64,000 nt of DNA from Brienomyrus brachyistius (GCF_023856365.1 NC_064555.1:16998254-17062253); one strand, 5' to 3'; positions 1 through 14,300 are shown, counted from the first letter of the stretch. Translations and numbers: made by a program. The notes: generated from the letters alone by a model not told the origin.

Positions 1-590
1 CAAATTGTAACCCTTCTCTCTACTGCAAGTCACTCTGAAGAAAAAATGTCAGATAAATGCAAACTGGATGTAATGTAAACATTACGTACAGTGAACATTA
101 CTATGAGTATATGATGCTTTGTAAGAATTTAACCCAAATCGAAATATTGCCCATTAATGAAGCTGCTGATGTTCCTGTACTGACAGGTTGGGCCCTCTTG
201 GGCTTGAAGCAGTAACCGTCAAATTACTAAGCCCACAATCATTACCACAAACAAAAGACAGTGTGCTAGTGAACTGGCAAAAATACCACGAAATATCCTT
301 CTGAAATAAGCTGCAAAACAAATCATTATATTTTACATTGCAAAAAAACATATGGAAGTAAATCGGACAAAAATGAAGTATTATGTGATAATAGTGATGT
401 GATGCATGTACTGCATTTTAGCCAAATTCTAAATCTGAGCCAGAGAGGGAGACTGAACTGAGGCAGCTATAACAGACACTTGCGCCATAGTATCAGTTCA
501 AATCCGTTTCTGCTACATTCCCAAGGAATGCATTTAGCCAGCGGCTCGCATGGCGGGAGGAAGCGGCGGGAGCGAGAGGCGCCCACTCAC
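1..590 (-). other. Intron of zmym4 (no exon seen)
   Basis: This stretch follows the GTGAGT donor at 590-585 on the minus strand. I find no frame resembling the missing ZMYM4 C-terminus on either strand. It is AT-rich and looks like ordinary intron; the last coding exon must lie outside the window. Confidence 0.7.
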
Positions 591-1758
591 CACTTGGAGA
601 GGTAGAATTCATAGAGCCTGACAGGACATCGCAGAGGGTTCTCCGTGTTTTCCGGCATCTCCATCACGTCCTCTTCCTCCTCATCCTCCATCTTCCTCTT
701 TCCTTGAACCGCCTTATCTGCAGGAGGCCCGTGTGCAAGTTAACATGTAAGAGGGCGCACACAGCATCAGCACACGCAGACACCCAAACACACAGCAGGC
801 ACGCAAAGCACACACAAACTCAGAGTTTTACTTACACAATTACCGGATGCGGTAATTATTCATTATTACCACTTACACTTATGCGTGTCTGTAAAACACA
901 TGATGCGCTATCATTCTCAGATGCACTACATCGCACATGAGAGTTATCCTTACACAAACATGTTATGAGAGCAGAATGAAGAATGATTGGTTCAGAATGA
1001 TAACCAATCAGATTGTAGAGAAGGTAGGTCCAAGCAACTGGAGTGAGAGCAACTTGGTCCCACCTCTAGTTGCTCTAGTTATCACTCTGAACAAATCATT
1101 TTTTCTTTTGCCCTCAGAACATTTTTGCGCAAGTAAAGCTCCCATGAGCCGAACGCACACACAATCGCGTTCACACGCACCTGGGCTGCCTCCGTCCTTT
1201 CTGGGCACCGGTGGGTAGAAGCGCAGGAAGTTGCGCTTGTTGTTGTTCTTAAGGGTGCGGGTGCAGCGCACAACGCTGGCGAAGGAGAGGCGGCCGTGCT
1301 GGGCCAGATTTTTCAGACGGAAGAGCTTGGTGCTGAAGAAGAGCAGCGTGTTGAGCAGTACGATGGGTGAGTAGGCACCCAGCTGCTTGCACTCCCACAG
1401 GTACCCCTCCTCCACACGCGAGTGCACGTAGCCTGGGGGCACGGGGCCGAGGGAAGACTGCATTCACGGCTACGTTCACAGCGAGCACACCGCCACATTT
1501 CCATACCGGAAAGCCAAGTAAGTTTTACAGCAACCGTGTGTGTGTGTGTGCACATGTCTGGGAGTCTCACCACTGGGAAGGATGGTGGGTCTCCAGTCTC
1601 TCAGCATCTTCGTGATCTCCTGGATGAACTTGCTGTAGAACACATCTGTGAAGATGTTCTCCATGCGGCCATTTTCAAACAGGTACTGAGGGCGACAAGG
1701 AGAGAGACTGTCAGCTGGACTGTCTGACAGTGCAGGTTCATGAACATGGAGACGTGTG

Positions 1759-1855
<97 letters not shown>

Positions 1856-2389
1856 CACATCCCAAGTGATACCTGCTGGAGTCCCAGGCAAAGGTAGAAT
1901 ATGCTGTCGGGGCTATACAGCTCTCCACCAGGGCGGCGCACCTCACCGATGAAGTGGCACAGGCCGAAGCTGAGCTCTGTTGTGCTGCACTGTAGCACAT
2001 CCTCCTTCAGCACCGTGGTGCGAACTGGGGGAAGCAGGCAGACACACACACACACGTTTAAACTGAGAGCCACAAACTGGAGCTAAACTCCAGCAGACCA
2101 AGCCATGTAAACGGCATTTTGCATGAATTAAAAAGAGAGGTTGGAAATATGAAATGGAATGAAGAAAAGACTCACTGCCGAATTTGGGCTTCTCCAAGTC
2201 AGGCTGCTGGTTCCTCCATTGGACCCATGCCCTCCAGGCATTAACCCCGTACATGTGCAATAGCTTTGCACCGCCATCAGGTGGCATCGCCTTGCGAGAC
2301 ACATCCGACCCCACCACAGCGGCCGCACGCTTGCGTCCCTGCAGGGCATGGATGAGGACATTCACATACACGTGCCTGTCAGGGACAGA
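591..2389 (-). other. zmym4: DUF3504 (Crypton-recombinase-derived) C-terminal domain of zmym4
   Basis: The last five exons in view (2389-2176, 2024-1873, 1685-1571, 1432-1181, 717-591) encode the region with YGVNAWRAWVQW, LYLCLGLQQYLFENGR, HSRVEEGYLWECKQLG, PIVLLNTLLFF and CPVRLYEFYLSK, which is the conserved C-terminal block of ZMYM2/3/4. The family literature derives this block from the tyrosine recombinase of Crypton DNA transposons. The final stretch, expected to begin with Cys and contain the RNDVFYLQPE-like segment, is missing because it lies beyond the window edge: exon 27 ends in split codon TG at 591 with a GTGAGT donor. Confidence 0.85.
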
Positions 2390-5300
2390 CTACCAGGAGG
2401 AGGGAGAAGCAGTCAGTGAGGACGGAAGCCCAACCCGTTTGCGAGGGGGGAAACCTTCTCGGGGTCTCCTGCGGCCTCTGTGCCTGGTGGCTATCGAGCC
2501 CCGTCCCTTCGCCAGCAAGGGATCAAATGACTCTGGCAAAGATAAAACAGAGACTGTGTCTACAAATGGAATATGGAAATCTACTTGGACAGATAATATT
2601 CTTAACAATTGAGGCGAGCGGTAGGCAAAGCAGGAAATTTCTAGATGACTGGATGGATCACTTGGAAATGTAAAAAAAGTCAATAAACGTGTTTTTTCCC
2701 CAAGTCCATGTCACGAAATACAGGTTATTGCAGATTCTGACAATTTGCTTTGATATACGAGTGCTTTGGATTACGAGCACGGTTCCGGAACGAATTATGC
2801 TCGCAATCCGAGGTTTTATGTGTATTTCCCCATCAATTATGTTTAAATATTTATAATCTATTTCTCTTTTGCACTATGACCATCTTTCGTGACCAATGTA
2901 AGAACTGCAACAGATACACTAACAGTGAGGTGGATATTTGTGAACTAGAACAATTTTTTTAATTTTACTTTCTCGCTTTAAAAATAAGATCCTAATTATA
3001 AATTTTAAAACATAAAAAAATACTGCAAGCTAAATAAGTGAGACCTCACTTAATCTGAGGTTAATAGATCTCAGAGGCATAAAGACAGAGTATCAAACAT
3101 TCAAGTGTCCCAATTTACCCTCTGTCCCAGCTAACCAATATTCACTCCATATACCACAGGTATTCAAACTGGTGAAGGTGAGGGAAACAAGCAGGGCAGT
3201 GTGAGGGTTAGGGTTTGAGCTGTGGGCAGGCAGATTTATTTCAAAATTGCAGCTTTCAGGAATATTAAAAGTAACGTGAATACATTATATGCTGGCCCAC
3301 TTTATATGATGCCCACAGATAGTTAAAATGGGCTTCCCCCCTTCCCTTTGCTGCTACTAAGCACAGTCGCTTCAGTTTTAGGGCGATTTGTCTCTGTCCA
3401 GTTTGACATCCATACAGTGTCTCTGGAACCTTTGAGAAAGATCCGTCAACAACTTAGTCATCCTCTGGACGGGAGCAGGTGCCAAAACGGCCCTTTTTTG
3501 GCATCAGCATATGGCGCAACCTCAATTCAGGGGCAATCAGTCTCAGAATGTTATCAGTTCCATACCGCCGTCCCTGTGATGCCTCTGCAAGGCTTCAGTA
3601 ACATCCATCAAGCAGTTACTGAGTTACTGTCTTAACGGGATCAAGCGCAAAAACTGCTCCTATTTCTGCATCACTATGTGGGGCTTCTTCAATTCAGGGA
3701 CGGGCTCTCCAGATTTGATCAGTTTCAGTTCCTCAGCCAAGCAATGCCTGTGCAAAGTTTGAAGAAGATCCATCAAGCAGTTATTTGTTTCGCATACTGA
3801 AGCGTCTGCGGGAGTGGCGGAGCAGTGCCAGGATGGCTGGGAAGGCCACTCGCTCGCGGGATTATGCGATAAAGACCGTCACAGATCTGTAAGTGCAGAA
3901 GTACAGGAAGCACCGATTCTGCGGGAGGTCTCCTTACGGGTAGGGAAGTCAGCCTCCAGGTCGAGCATTGGGCTGAAGGAGTGCTCAGCGGGGGGTGCAG
4001 GAGCAGGGGGAGCAGGAGCCAGGGGGTGCGGCACAGACTCATCCTCCCAGCTGTGTAGGGGGGACACAGTCTCGGACTCCAGGTCCACACTGTAGGTGCT
4101 GCCCTGGTCTGGGGGAACCATAGTGACAGCGATGCGTTGTGACCTCACAGCAGATACTCTGTCTCACACACACACACACACACACCTCAACATAACCCTA
4201 AAGGCCAGTTCATACTGTATTTTTCCACGTGCATTTTCAGGCTTTGGATGTTAATGGTGCATTAGGTTGCAGTCAGTGCTGCATACAGCAGTGACATTCC
4301 ACCAGAGGGCAGATGTATTGAAACAAGCACAAAAACAAGCAGTATAGTGAAACAGTTTGTGAACATTTGTACACTAAATTAGTCAAGGCTTGGGCAGTAC
4401 TTAAGACAAAATTAGCCCCCCAGTTGTTTGGTGAATTTTAAATCGCCAAGATTTCAAAATGCCAGAGTAGTACTGCTTTTTAGAATACTATATATATACC
4501 TTGGTATAATGCCTGGACACTATGAAAATTTAGAAACATACATACCTGTGACCCTCCTCATACAGCTGTTCACTATAACTATTACTACTACTACTCCCTT
4601 CATCGTTGACCGCTGATTTGTGAAAGTCCACACTACCACCTACCAGAATTACCCAATCAATCATTATGCACATGTGCGGTCAACCATCGCTGTCCACACC
4701 CAACCCCCGATGGTGAAATTTACATCACCCCTTGTCTGCATGCGAAAGCACATGCTGAAAAATATGAACCGGCCGTAACCTTGCAGCACCTCCTGCACCT
4801 CCTCACCTCCATGGGAGACCGGCTTCTTCCCCGCTTCCTGGCCCTCCTCCTGGGCGACCATGTCAGCCATGAGGATGATGTCGGCCTCGTATGGGTCGGA
4901 TGGGATCTTCTCCTTGATGTCCTGGATGGTCTCCATGATGCGCTCAGCGCTGTCCAGTGTCGTAGGCAGGATCATGGGCACTGGCAGCTGGGGAAGGGGG
5001 GGGGGGCACTCAGGATCAGCAGGGGGGGGCAAACGGCCTAAAAGCGACAGGATCTGAGGGGCCTAGCGTACCGGGACGGGCAGGCCCATCGGAAAGGGCG
5101 TGTACTGGCTGTAGAGGTGCAGCGGTACGGGCACAAATATGGGCACAGGAACAGGCACAGGTAGGATGATCACCTTGGGCTCCACCTCATCTGTAGGTGG
5201 GGCACAGAAAGGCTGATCAGAGCTGACAGACACCCCCAGAGGGAACACAGCGCCCCCTGCTGGTAGCCGACGGCACGTACCTGTCTGCGTCTCGGCAGTC

Positions 5301-8300
5301 TGCGTGTGAGGCTTACACGAGGTGCCCTTGTTCTGGCTCATGGGTTTGCACAGTAGCGCCTTGTTCTTCAGCGAGCGAACGGGGGCCACTGGGGGGGGCC
5401 GCAGGGCATCGGTCTGCGTACTGGCCTGGCAACGGGGACGGGCAGCATGAGCGATCCCTTAATGAGGGCGATTTACACGCGCGCACATGTGCACACGCAC
5501 ACACTTACGTGTTCAGTGACCTTAGCCTGCGTCGTGGGAACCGCTCCTGAAAAGGCAAAAAGCCGGCGAGATCAGAAATGAATGAGAAGAGATCAGAATT
5601 CCTGCCCGCGAGTCCCACCCCCCCGTCATGCAGACGGCCCTGCTCACAATGACACGACCATTCGCACTTCCTGTTGGCACGACAGTCACCTTGTAGAGCG
5701 GTGTTGGCATAGGGGTTCGGCTGCCCGCCTGGCACGCTGGCCAACGACACCACGTTGGCGATGATGGGCGTGGCCTCAGTCGGGGGCAAGGGGGACAGGC
5801 GGGTCGCTGTGGATGCAGTGGTGGAGGGAGGCGGTGGGGCAGCGGGGGCAGCAGGGGCGGCGACTGCAGCGAGGGGAGGGGGAGCAAGTGAGCAGACAGA
5901 GAGCAGAGAGGAGCACGAATGCTGCCAGACATTTGTTCCGGCTTTTACAGCAGCCCACTGTGTCTATAGCCGCCCCCCCCCCCCACAGGCCCCACGTACC
6001 CGGCAGCGGCGCAGATGCCATGACACCACCGGTGGCAGGAGGCACTGCGGGAGCCCTCTGGCTGCAGAAGTGCAGCAGGCACTGCAGGTTGCAGAAATGC
6101 CTCATCTCGCCCATCCAGCGCAGCGACTCTATCAGCTTGCCCTGACGCCGGCACGCGTCGCATTTGGACATCTGTGGGGGGGGGGGGGGGGGGGGGGGGA
6201 GCAGCCCGTGGGTGTAGGCGGGACACGGTACTGGCCAACAGCGTTTGAGGGGCACCAGTTGTGTAGGACATTCAGAACAAAGACGCTCCTTCATGATGGT
6301 CCAGCTAAAGACGTATGATGGTGATGGTGATGCACATTTGGTCACTGAACACCGAATTCTGAACTGGACTATCAACATGCCATAAGACACCTCGGCAGCA
6401 TCCATGCTTCTGGTCTCCAGAGATCGCGAGCATCTCATACATCGTTTAACACTGCATCATATGGTGTATTGTTCGCTGGATTTTATCAAATAGATCGATA
6501 AATACAAGTTTACTTTTCAATTACTGGTATTTCATTAAACACTCAGTGACAGGAATTACTGATATACCTATTTATCATATGACAATCGTATCAGACTTAT
6601 TATTTTCAATATTACAATATTTTCATCTTACGACGGGTTCATCAGACCTAAACTTCATCGTAAGTGGAGGAACACCAGTGATGTGTGGGGTCGCAGCCTG
6701 CTGGCCCGGGCCGCCTCTGACCTGATAGAAGAGCACGGTGTACTGGGACATGCAGATGTCGCCACAGAACTCCTCCAGCTTGCCGGCGAAGTGGTTGTGC
6801 ACGACGCGGTGAGTCATGTTGCCGCAGTAGGCACAGGCGTGACAGTGCTTTCCCCATCGCTTGGCCATGTCGTGCTTGTAGAGCAGCTTGCAGCCTAAGG
6901 GAGGCGACGTGCTGGGCGTGAATATGAAGAGCACAGACGCGAGACGACACCCCCGCGTGAAGGCGTGCCCACGGGGGCCTCACAGCTCACCCTCGCTGCA
7001 GAAGGAGCAGTCATGCTGGTTAATCCTCTTCACCTCCTTCACCACCTTGTCGATCTTGCAGTACTCGCAGCGCGCCATGATGAAGTTGACCTTCTTGAAC
7101 TCCTCGGAGCACGTCTTGCCGCAGAACAGGACCACGTCGCCCTGCGGACACACAGCCACTAGAAGGAGTCACATTACAGGGCTGCAAACTCGCCTTCGAT
7201 GAGGCTCACGTGGCAGTCTGACAAGCATGTACATTCACACAGAAACCAGTGGGGAGAAAAATACACCAGGATTCTTCTAGAAAGCAAGCAAGCAGGGCTA
7301 ACATGCAAGTGTTGTAGACCTCCAGCAGACCGACACACACAGGGAAAGATACCTTGAACTCAAAGAGTTCCGGCTTGGAGGCAAAGAGCCGACAGCAGTG
7401 CCTGCAGGTCAGTTTGACCGGCCCGCGGACAGCAGGGGTGGGCCCTACACGGGTGTTGGCCCCGGTGGCTCCAGGGGCCCCAGCGACACCAGCTTCGGGG
7501 GCAACTACGGTGGGCGTCACAGGCTGAGGGGCAGGAGGGACAGGTCCGGGGACAGCAGCGCCTGGGGGAACCACGCTGAGCTGGGACTGTGGGGCCGCTT
7601 TGTTAAACACAGTCTGGGGGGGGGGGGGGGGGGGGAGAGGGGTCATAGGTCAGAATGCCCCAATCTCAGATCCTCCATCATGCATCATCATCAGACTTAA
7701 GACTAAAAGTCAAACCTGGAAGTTCACGACGCAGTTGTAAGAGCAGAAGTGGCGCATAGACGAATCGGACATGGCCAAGTGATACTGGGGCACGGCCGTC
7801 ACCCTGCACTGGTTACACTGGACCGCCCTCTCTGTGGGGGGAGGGGAAGAGTGGGCGGGTCACATGGTGCGAGTGTGAAATGAGCATGTGCGGGCACGTG
7901 GAGGCGGAGCGTACTGGAGGAGCAGACGTTGTTCACTTTGTGGGCCGTCACGCAGCCAGCAGAGCAGAAGAGCTCGGTCCGACCCTGACTACTGACGCTC
8001 TCCACCATCTCGGCCGAAGACCGCAGTGTGAAGCACATGGCGCAGGGCGTCACCTTGGCACTCTTCTGCGGGGGGTCAGGATAGCGAAAAACGTCCAGAT
8101 GTGACTGGAGGGGGCACGACTGATAACAGGCCAACAAGCAGCGAGCTCTCGGCGGCACATCCGTACGGGAGGGCGGGCGGGGGGAGCATGCCTGTTTGAA
8201 TGCAGTGATGCAGCTGGGACTGCAGAACTTCTTGGTGGCGCCCTCTATCTGCAGCATGTGGCTCTGCCCGTTGGCGCTGTAGCAGTAGCTGCCGCAGTTC

Positions 8301-11300
8301 TCGCAGCAGTTCATGGTCAGGCGGTGGGTGGTGCGGAAGCGCGAGAAGCAGACATCACTGCACAGCTTGTGCACCACGCCCTGGTATTTCACCTCGTGGC
8401 GGATCTGAGACGGAGAGAGCAAGGAGAGTGGGAGGAAAGAGGGATGAAGGAGAGCAGGAGGGAGGAGAGAGAAACCAGCAGAGCTTTACAGGCACTCCGT
8501 CTTTACAGCTCAGTGCTACAGTGCAGACAGACAACCAGACACTAACAAAGATCCAGTGAGTGAAAAAAGCCATAATTAAACAGCTTATTTCAGTAATATG
8601 AGCACAAAGGTTATTACAATAATAACTACAATAATGGAAGCTAGACCCCATTTTTCTTAAAAAAATAATGCTACAAAAATCGATCATTATCGCTGTCACT
8701 ATGAAGCAGTTCACAAATTCCATGCGGCGCATGCCAGCTCATGACCCTTGACCTCAAAGGGAGCATGTGCCGTGAAGCCCCGCCTCTCCTCACCACAGCG
8801 GTCTTCTGGCACATGCCGCACTTGATGGTCGAGCCGTCGGTCACCGTGGACGCCGCTGCCTTCTTAAGCACGTCAAACTCGGTGAGGCAGTTATGACTAC
8901 AGAAGTCCTTCATGTTGCCCGTCGAGTCCACGGGAGCCATGATCACATCCTTCGGGTTCTTGATTTCCCTAAGGGGGGACAGGAACCAGCAGGGTTTGGG
9001 GGGGAGTGGCTATTTCCAGGATGCCTCTGTGCATGATCAAGACATCTGATTGGTTGCTTTGACCCACCTCCTCCACAATCTGATCGGTTCATAGAGAGAA
9101 CCAATTATTTTTCATTCAGCTCTCAGAACATTTTTGCGCAAGCAAAACTCCCATGAGCCACTACATCAACTTCCTCTGCGGGTGTTGGAGTATGGGTTTA
9201 AAAAATTTAACCGTCAGTGCCGCCCCCCCCAAGTCGGCAACAAGCATCACAAATTATATGCACATCCGATTTTTTCTCCCCTCTCTCGGTTTTCTTTTGG
9301 ATAACCGAAATTTTTAAAATTTAGGGCATGACTTAATGATGAAGGAAAAATGTGGGTCCTGAGGCTACCCCAGCTGCTCCATAATCCAGGGGGGTTTCTA
9401 GGGCAGCGCTTCCCAGCCCAGTCCTTGGGAAACCCCAGACATTCCACATTTTTACTCCCTCCCACCTACCAGCAAATTGTATAGGGAGCTGGGAGGGAGC
9501 AAAAATGTGGACTGTGAGACTCCCTGAGGACTTTGATGAGAAACACTGCGCTAGAGGAAACCTGTCATAAATCTGTTAATGTGTCACTCATAGTGTGTCT
9601 GACGTGTCCCTCAGGACACCACAGAGCCACAGTTCAGAAGCAAGTTAAGGTGAGCAGCAAACAATGATGCAGCAGACTCTAGGATTCAAACCAACAACCT
9701 GCCAGTTACAGGTCTAATAAGGTTTACCGCTGGCTAAAAGTGTGAATGATATTTGACATCCTGACCTACAGGGGGTCCAGAGATAAAACACAATGGTTAC
9801 TTTTGACAGGAGTGGCATGTCTTCTTGGCCACAGACTGGACAGCTGGTACGTTGTAGCCCGTGAGGCAGATGGTGGAGCAGAAGAGCTGGGAGGAGCCCT
9901 TGCGTTGGTAGGCCGTCTGGCCCTTCAGCAGAACCTTCCGGCACCCTGAGCAAGAAACGCGCACTCCACCCGTGGGGGTTGGAGCTGCGGGAGTCAGAGG
10001 TGTCACAGGGGGGGCTGCACTCATGGTCACCATCAGAGTCTTGGGAGGGGCGGCGGCCACCATCTGCACGGGTTGGGCTGCTGATACGGGCACTGAGGGC
10101 GGAGCGGGAGGAGAAAGCCAGGACAGGAAGGGAAATAAGACAAACGAGAGACTGACACCGGAACAAAGCAAAAGGCCAACGAACATGGAGCGAAACCCAA
10201 CTCCAGAGCATCCTGCCCAAATCCGAAAATACTTCTTCTATGTAGCAGGCTGACATATTAAATTTTACACATTTAGAGTCAGTCAGCCGGAAGGTTACCA
10301 ACTTCTGTAGGACCCTTTCAGAAAACCTGGAAACCTTCTCGGCGCTCACCAGTGGGGTTGGAGTTTCCGCTGACGGAGAAGACGGCGCTGATCCGCAGCT
10401 CCTCGGAGTTCTGCTGTAGGCCAAGCTCCTGCGGATCGCAAAGCGGTACCCTCATCACCAGGACCCTCATTTGCGGTCACCCTACTCCAGACCCGTAGGC
10501 CGCTAACACGCCACAACATACAGGGGCTTCACGGCACTTAAGGAACGGCAGCTGCCAGAATAAGAAAGGTTGGGTGGTTGCGATGCTGACCTCTGAGACT
10601 TCAGGCTCATCCTTGATGCCCCCTACAGGGGGGTGCACTCCGAGAGCGCGGTCGTACTCCTCGTCCACCGGCTCATCTTTGATCTGCACGGGCGGCGTGT
10701 GTACCTCATGTACTTTCTCCGCGTTGCCATCTGTAATAAAGCAACAGATAAGAGTGTAAACATCGGTATTGTCACTGTGCAGAGCAGCGAAATGTCATTC
10801 AACAGCACACTGGCCTGCAGCACAGCTTACGCAAGATGCTCAAGTGCCCAACAGTGACATCACTCTACCAACCCTGGGATTTGAACCAGCCACCATCCGA
10901 TCGCAGTCACAACGTCCAAACCAACTGATCCACATAAATGCTACTTTCAGTACAAACGAACCAGCACAGCTTACGCAAGATGCTCAAGTGCCCAACAGTG
11001 ACATCACTCTACCAACAATAATACTTTAATAATCCCCATGGGGAGATTCTCTTAACGCCTCCCCCAGTTTTCAAGCTGGTTGCAACACTCAGGAAGAAGG
11101 GGGGGGGGTTAAAGGTTGAACCTGCAACCATCCAATCACAGACACAGAGGCTGAGCCACACACTACCCCCAGCTAAGTGGCACATGCAGGTTCTTGGCAA
11201 ACTGGTATTTATGAAGGTTTTCATGTCACATCCAAATGGCACATTTACACTCGGTAAGGTCAAGGTTCTGCACGTCTATCTTCAAAGATGATTTGCCAAA

Positions 11301-14300
11301 CAAAACGCATCTTCCAAGTTTGAGTCATGCCAAGTCACACCAGAAAATGAGACCACGCAAATATGCTTCCTTCTCGCTTACTTATAGTGTTGGTCCGAGA
11401 ATAGGCCCACGTCGTCACCGTGAGAGAGCCTCTGCTAACCTGGGCCCCCTTAAAAGCAGCTGATATGATGCTTGTGTCTTCGTTTGTGACAGCGGGGCCG
11501 CCTGCGGGGGAACACGGACGGACGACACTCAGTCTCAAAGTAGCAGGGCCTGATTTCTCTGGCCTACTGCTGTAAACCTTAAATGTTAAATGTTCATGGT
11601 CAAAAACTCCAAGTGGAGAGATGACAAAGTACAAATAACGGGGGGGGGGGGGGGGGGGGGGTGGACCCGCAGTGACCCTTCAGCAAGATCGTCTACCTCT
11701 CTCACACTACAATAAGCAGCCAAGGTGCAGAGAGCTAAATACTAACCGACAAGATACTGGATGGCTGAGCCTTACCGAAGCTGCAGTCGTTGGGGTCAGG
11801 CCTGGGTACCGAGGCAGGGGGGAGGGAGGAGGGGGCCCTGCTGGGGGCTTCCTGCTCCACCTGCTCAGGACCCTCCACAGACTGCATCACAAGGTCCATC
11901 TCTTCTTCCACCAAGAGTGGCAGGTTCACATCCCCTAAGGATAAAGGTGCAAAAAAAGGCAGCTGGACTGAACACCACACAGCGTCAAACCACGCAGTTA
12001 CTAAACTCAAACATCCACCGCCATTTTGGCTCAGGAACATATTTAACATTCACCTCAAAATCCCAAATGAAAAATTACAGCTCAGCGGAGACCCTGACGG
12101 ACTGAAACCTTCCACACTAGTCACTATGTAAATCAGATAATACCACCACAAATAAATTCAGGACAGGCGTGTTTTCCAAACGTCGGAGGAAAATGACAAA
12201 AACCTTCCCGGGGTAACTGGGGCATTTGTCCGTGGACGGATGCAGTCGGCATGTGCATATGGCAGTGATGTTCCACCAGACCAAGAGGGCAGACATATTG
12301 CAACAAACACGAAAACAAGCAGTATAGTGAAATTGGCAAACTTATGAAGTTGTAAAGTTCCTACTTAGCTTGGACGACAAAATTCAGTTCAAAATAACTA
12401 TTTGTCTCCGAGGGGCAAATAAATTAGCCAGGACCTCACTACCCCCAGCTCAACAAATTTTAATTTGCCAAGAATGCCAAATTCTGAAACATACCACATA
12501 ATGCAGTATAATGCTCTATTCGTTGCCCAGTGTTTGGGCAATTTCTTACTACTAATTTGCGCAGCAGAATATATGTTTGTGCTCCTTCAATGATGAGTTA
12601 TATATACAGGTACCTCATCACACAGCTGCTTATTGAAAGTGTCAACAACTACAACTAAACTTCCTCTACTGCCACCTACTGGAAACACCTAGTCAGTTTC
12701 CTTGTACATGCGCAGGCAACATACAAACACTCAAAATGTCCGCCAGACACAAAAATCTGGGCTGCACTTGCGGTCGGCCGCACACCCCTGAGGTTGAGAT
12801 TTACGTTACACGCACCCTGTGAGAACTATAACGACGCATGGAAAAGGGAAATATGAACTGGGCTTTACCCAGCCTCCACGGATACAGCATATTTGCAGTT
12901 ACTAGCATCTTGAGGGACTGAAATTAAGGTCTCTGACATGTTAGAGTGAAGTTTGAGAGAGTTCACACAGAGTACATGCACAGAGACCTTCGTGTCTGAA
13001 CATTTAAACAAAACGTTAAATGCACTGTGACCTGAAGTGAATCCTGCATAATTCTGTACAACTCCCATGAACGATAATCTATCATTCAGTGATGCAAGCA
13101 AAGACGAGGTTTGGAACCTGCTGCTATGAGGCCTTGAACCTGCCATTTCTTCACGTTTAGCTGCAGGAACAGTCACACAGTGTTCAAAGCGTACAACATC
13201 CAGATACTGACTCACCAGCGCCCACTGCTGGGTGTGGGCTGTCGGCGCCATTCAACCCCAGCTTCTCTGAAACCTGTCCGCTGGAGGGACTTCCCGCTGG
13301 AGGAGATCCCTCCACACTGCTGGGCATCACCTCCATGTGGCCCTCTTCCTCTGCAGCACCATCCAGGCCCTCTTCCTCCATACTAGGCTCCACCACAGTC
13401 ATCTCACCGCCACTCCCATTCAGCTGCCACAGGAGGGCGCTCTTGCCACCACCAGCCCCACTCCCACTCCTGGTGTCCTGTTCCTCATCTCCCAGAGGTT
13501 CTGTGTGATCCTCACATGCCTCATTATCCTCTTGATTCTTCTTATCGCTGACATCCTGGGACAGGCCTGGGTCACAGTTCAAGGCCCCTGCACAACTATC
13601 CATGTCCTCCTCTGCCCGATGCTCGGTCACATCAGCAGCTGCAATTGCAAGAGCAGAGTGTTCAGTGCATTACGGTAATCTGCAGTCACCACACTGCGCT
13701 GCAGCCATCATCAACAGGCCCAGGCGTGGACTCACCTTGCCGAACGGCTCCCTCAGAAACCTCCACTGCCTCATCGGCCCACTGCAGCATCAAAACATAA
13801 TCTCACTCTTAATCATAAGGCCTGAAGTCTTTTTAAAAAAGCACACAAAACTTTTAAAAACAGATAAAGTACTAAAAAAAAAAAAAAAACTACCGCATGC
13901 AAAACACACTTGTGGAGGTTTACAAAATATAAGATGCAAGAACCCCTGTAAATTAACTCATGGCATGAATTATTTATAAATTGGTGACCCACTGGGCAGC
14001 ACGCAGTATAATAGGCTGCTTCTCTCACGCAGTCCAACATATGCAGTGAGGTTAAACAGCCTCTCCAAGCTGTCCGCATGGTACCATTCTGTACGCCCTG
14101 TGATCGCATGGCATCCCATCTAGAGCAGACCCCTCAGATGAGTGTCCTGTCCTGTCTGGGATAAGCTCCAGCCCCCCTCCCCTCCCCTCCCCTCCCCCAC
14201 CTTTACCACCCATCAAACAATTCAGAGCAGAGATTCACGCTTGCAGAAAACCTAGAAGTAAATTAAGTTCATTTAAAACAAATGACAGAGAGCTTTCTCA

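Noticed and set aside
1476..2073. ORFs rich in Cys-Val or Thr-His
   Set aside because: They are translations of the CA microsatellite running into zmym4 exons; the real exons have splice boundaries at 1571-1685 and 1873-2024.
11335..11634. Possible extra zmym4 exon
   Set aside because: Exon 4 (ending 11776) and exon 5 (starting 10730) join in phase to give the expected sequence without it, and the frame has no ZMYM4 similarity.
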